Shown here one piece after another: positions 4,362 through 6,111 of a stretch of DNA of 6,111 nucleotides. Origin of the DNA: Methanobacteriota archaeon. Lineage in GTDB: Archaea > Halobacteriota > Methanosarcinia > Methanosarcinales > Methanosarcinaceae. The stretch is taken from NCBI GenBank assembly GCA_030837265.1, contig JAUPKV010000133.1, positions 1 through 6,111 on the forward strand, written 5' to 3'. Each line of letters begins with the position of its first letter. Positions within the stretch are counted from its first letter, which is position 1. A program made the translations under genes and the position numbers. The notes below the pieces were generated by a model. It searched no databases. It was not told the origin of the DNA and saw only the letters and a program-made list of their open reading frames with translations.

Positions 4362-5996
4362 TCATTTGTCTTTGCATTCCTTAATGACATCGGATAAGTT
4401 ATTCGGGTTAATGGTTTCAGTGTAATAAATAGTTCCGTTACTTCCGACATCATCGATTGTGACTGTCGAATTGGAGATGTCATTCCAATTTGAAGGCTCG
4501 ATATGTACTGTAGAATCTGCTTCAATTGCAATATCATTTATAGTGATATTGGAATTTTGACCGCTTGTTGCCTGTTCCACAGACATGTTGCAGGTTCTTG
4601 GCAGACCCTTATTTTGTACAGTAATAGTTCCATTATCGTTTGATAAGTTAACTGAACCACCTGCCTCAATCTGTGAGAAGCTGGCATTTACAATCTGTGA
4701 ATGGTCTGAAGTTTCGATATCAAGCATTACACTTAATGATGATGTATTACTATTTTCAGAGTTGAAATATAAGCCTGTACCATTATTAAGAACTTTAAAT
4801 TCATGAATGGAATTCAGTGATACGGGCACTTTTGCAACTATGAGACCTTCAGGAGTCATCATAGATACATTAGAAACACTATTTTTTAGACCGTATAATT
4901 CCATTTTTATTGAAGGGTCTGGGACATAATACGCTTCAGGAAATGAACTGTTAAAGTTTTCCTGATCAGAGCATATTCTAGGAATGGTTCCGGGAATCTC
5001 GTATTTAAATACTCCTTTATCAAATCCTAATTTTCTGCCCGAACTATCAGTATATAGTAGATGCGAATCCCCAATACCAAGCTCCGCAAGACTGGAAGGG
5101 ATTTTAGGGGGTGAGGTTATAGCATCCAGGCCAAATAAGCCAATTAAAACTTGTGAATTGGAAGGGATATCAGGTGCCAATAATGTCCAGTTATTTAAAT
5201 AAACGGTTAATTTACTGCCGGAAACACTGGTGGAATTTTGCGGGTAATTGGGATCGTATACGTATATAAAACCAGTATCAATGGGTATGCGATTACTGGT
5301 TGATTCACTTGATTCATTAACTTCCCAATTAGTCAAGATGCTGTTTTCTTCTATTTTATATGGAACAACCCCATGTTGCTCAAAATTTAATTTGTTACTA
5401 CTATCATTTTCACCCCAGCCACCAATCGCTAGTACCTGTGGAGTCGTGTCTGCTGATTTTAAAAGAGATTTTAACTTATTATAAACATTTTTTGTACCTT
5501 GTGAACGACTAAAATCAAACAAGCAGGCTTCTCCATATTGTAAAGTTTGACAGTATTGAATCCAATCCTGAACGGTTTGGACATTACTAACATTATGGAA
5601 AGGTATGAATCCTTTCCAATTATCAGGTATCAAATCCGATTTAGAATAATCCCAGGCATTAATTCCGTGGCTATATAATATTAAACTGCTAGCTGACATT
5701 CCAAAACAGTTACCACCACTAGCCGTGAAAAAATGATCATAAAAAAACTTAGTTTTTAAGCTAGTAGTGTTGTTCAAATAAATTCCATAAACATTATAAA
5801 AATCATCCGGTGTAAGAGCATGTCCATTGAAGTTGGGAAATTGATATCCATTTGGATAAGGCGAATAATTGAAGCCGACAACTTGATCAACACCTAATGC
5901 ATTGCTCACTGGCATTAAAAGCATCAGTGAAAATATACTAAAAATTTTAGTGAGGGTACGTATTCTGTATGACCCCGTTTTCTTTATTTTTATCAT
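4362..5996 (-). CDS. Secreted protein with predicted papain-like cysteine hydrolase domain, 544 aa
   Basis: A basic start (MIKIKKTGSYRIR) and a hydrophobic core at about 15-32, ending near SNALG, form a secretion signal, so the protein acts outside the cell. Residues 40-290 hold the motif order of a papain-like fold: GYQFPNF (50-56), LTPDDFYNVYG (61-71), GGNCFGM (94-100) heading a helix with Cys97, QHGVVPYKI (207-215) with His208, and IYVYDPNYP (244-252) with Asp248 and Asn250. From memory, secreted proteins of bacteria share the GGxCxGM, HxVxPY and YDxNYP pattern; a protease or other cysteine-hydrolase activity is inference. Residues 370-544 are Ser/Thr/Asn-rich and beta-like, without a membrane anchor or sorting motif. 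There are 19 N-x-S/T sequons, all after the signal. The ATG at 5996 is chosen because GAGG (6006-6003) lies six bases upstream; a TTG at 6008 would overlap that site. It is monocistronic, convergent with the aquaporin remnant. Confidence 0.85.
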   Translation of the reverse strand: MIKIKKTGSYRIRTLTKIFSIFSLMLLMPVSNALGVDQVVGFNYSPYPNGYQFPNFNGHALTPDDFYNVYGIYLNNTTSLKTKFFYDHFFTASGGNCFGMSASSLILYSHGINAWDYSKSDLIPDNWKGFIPFHNVSNVQTVQDWIQYCQTLQYGEACLFDFSRSQGTKNVYNKLKSLLKSADTTPQVLAIGGWGENDSSNKLNFEQHGVVPYKIEENSILTNWEVNESSESTSNRIPIDTGFIYVYDPNYPQNSTSVSGSKLTVYLNNWTLLAPDIPSNSQVLIGLFGLDAITSPPKIPSSLAELGIGDSHLLYTDSSGRKLGFDKGVFKYEIPGTIPRICSDQENFNSSFPEAYYVPDPSIKMELYGLKNSVSNVSMMTPEGLIVAKVPVSLNSIHEFKVLNNGTGLYFNSENSNTSSLSVMLDIETSDHSQIVNASFSQIEAGGSVNLSNDNGTITVQNKGLPRTCNMSVEQATSGQNSNITINDIAIEADSTVHIEPSNWNDISNSTVTIDDVGSNGTIYYTETINPNNLSDVIKECKDK

Positions 5997-6041
5997 GCTT
6001 GTCCTCAAGAATTGAAGTAAGAGACTATCTCAAAAAAGTAA

Positions 6042-6056
6042 AAAATATATATTATT
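6042..6056 (-). promoter_or_regulatory. TATA box of the secreted hydrolase-like gene
   Basis: On the minus strand AATATATATTTTT, with its core at plus positions 6045-6052, lies about 50 bp upstream of the ATG. A start site near 6022-6026 would give a short leader of about 27 nt containing the GAGG ribosome-binding site. Spacing and sequence fit an archaeal promoter well. Confidence 0.5.
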
Positions 6057-6059
6057 TAT

Positions 6060-6090
6060 TGCCTTTACATGTTACTGCCTTTCCCTGTTA
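6060..6090. repeat. 15-bp near-perfect tandem repeat next to the promoter (candidate operator)
   Basis: TGCCTTTACATGTTA at 6060-6074 and TGCCTTTCCCTGTTA at 6076-6090 match at 13 of 15 positions, with a 16-bp period. On the minus strand they lie immediately upstream of the TATA box, the usual place for archaeal activator sites or an extended BRE region. They may be a paired regulator-binding site. Confidence 0.5.
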
Positions 6091-6111
6091 AGATTATTCA
6101 TACCTATTAAA

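Noticed and set aside
4585..5484. Plus-strand frames at 4585-4806, 4984-5202 and 5248-5484
   Set aside because: All are antisense to the 544-residue secreted protein, which has a signal peptide, ribosome-binding site and promoter. They have none of these.

Overview
The window looks like chromosomal DNA of a methanogenic archaeon, most likely Methanosarcina or a close relative. This rests on archaeal TATA-like elements 25-30 bp ahead of expected transcription starts, strong GAGG/GGAG ribosome-binding sites, AT-rich intergenic DNA with T-tract ends, mixed ATG/TTG starts, and a secreted protein rich in N-glycosylation sequons. The genus is inferred from overall style, not from a marker gene.

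Layout, left to right. (1) The last 41 codons of an acidic, repeat-ended protein enter from the left edge (1-126). (2) A non-coding stretch of about 510 bp holds a compound hairpin (177-230), a weaker hairpin with a T-run (341-367), a TATA box (491-498) and a 31-bp direct repeat (522-585) that should lie in the leader of the next gene. (3) A small 62-residue, two-helix membrane protein (638-826). (4) About 440 bp of AT-rich DNA with a TATA box and a possible decayed coding fragment (1063-1185). (5) Two tandem paralogous AI-2E/PerM (UPF0118) family permeases (1266-2315 and 2710-3756), separated by 394 bp that carry a terminator-like region and a separate promoter for the second copy. (6) A broken bacterial-type aquaporin Z gene (about 3860-4314), with the N-terminal part missing, a frameshift just before the second NPA motif and an in-frame TAG at a tryptophan position. 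(7) On the opposite strand, a 544-residue secreted protein (5996-4362) with a probable papain-like Cys-His-Asp core, a beta-rich tail and 19 sequons. Its promoter, with a 15-bp tandem repeat just upstream, lies at the right edge.

The genes do not form one pathway. The common theme is the cell envelope: a small membrane protein, two multi-pass permeases, a dead water channel and a secreted hydrolase-like protein. The permease pair came from an old duplication and each copy seems to have its own transcription signals. The aquaporin remnant is clearly richer in G+C than its neighbours, which suggests it was acquired and is now decaying. I see no CRISPR array, tRNA, rRNA or intact mobile element, and no convincing multi-gene novel system. 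The least described item is the secreted cysteine-hydrolase-like protein.
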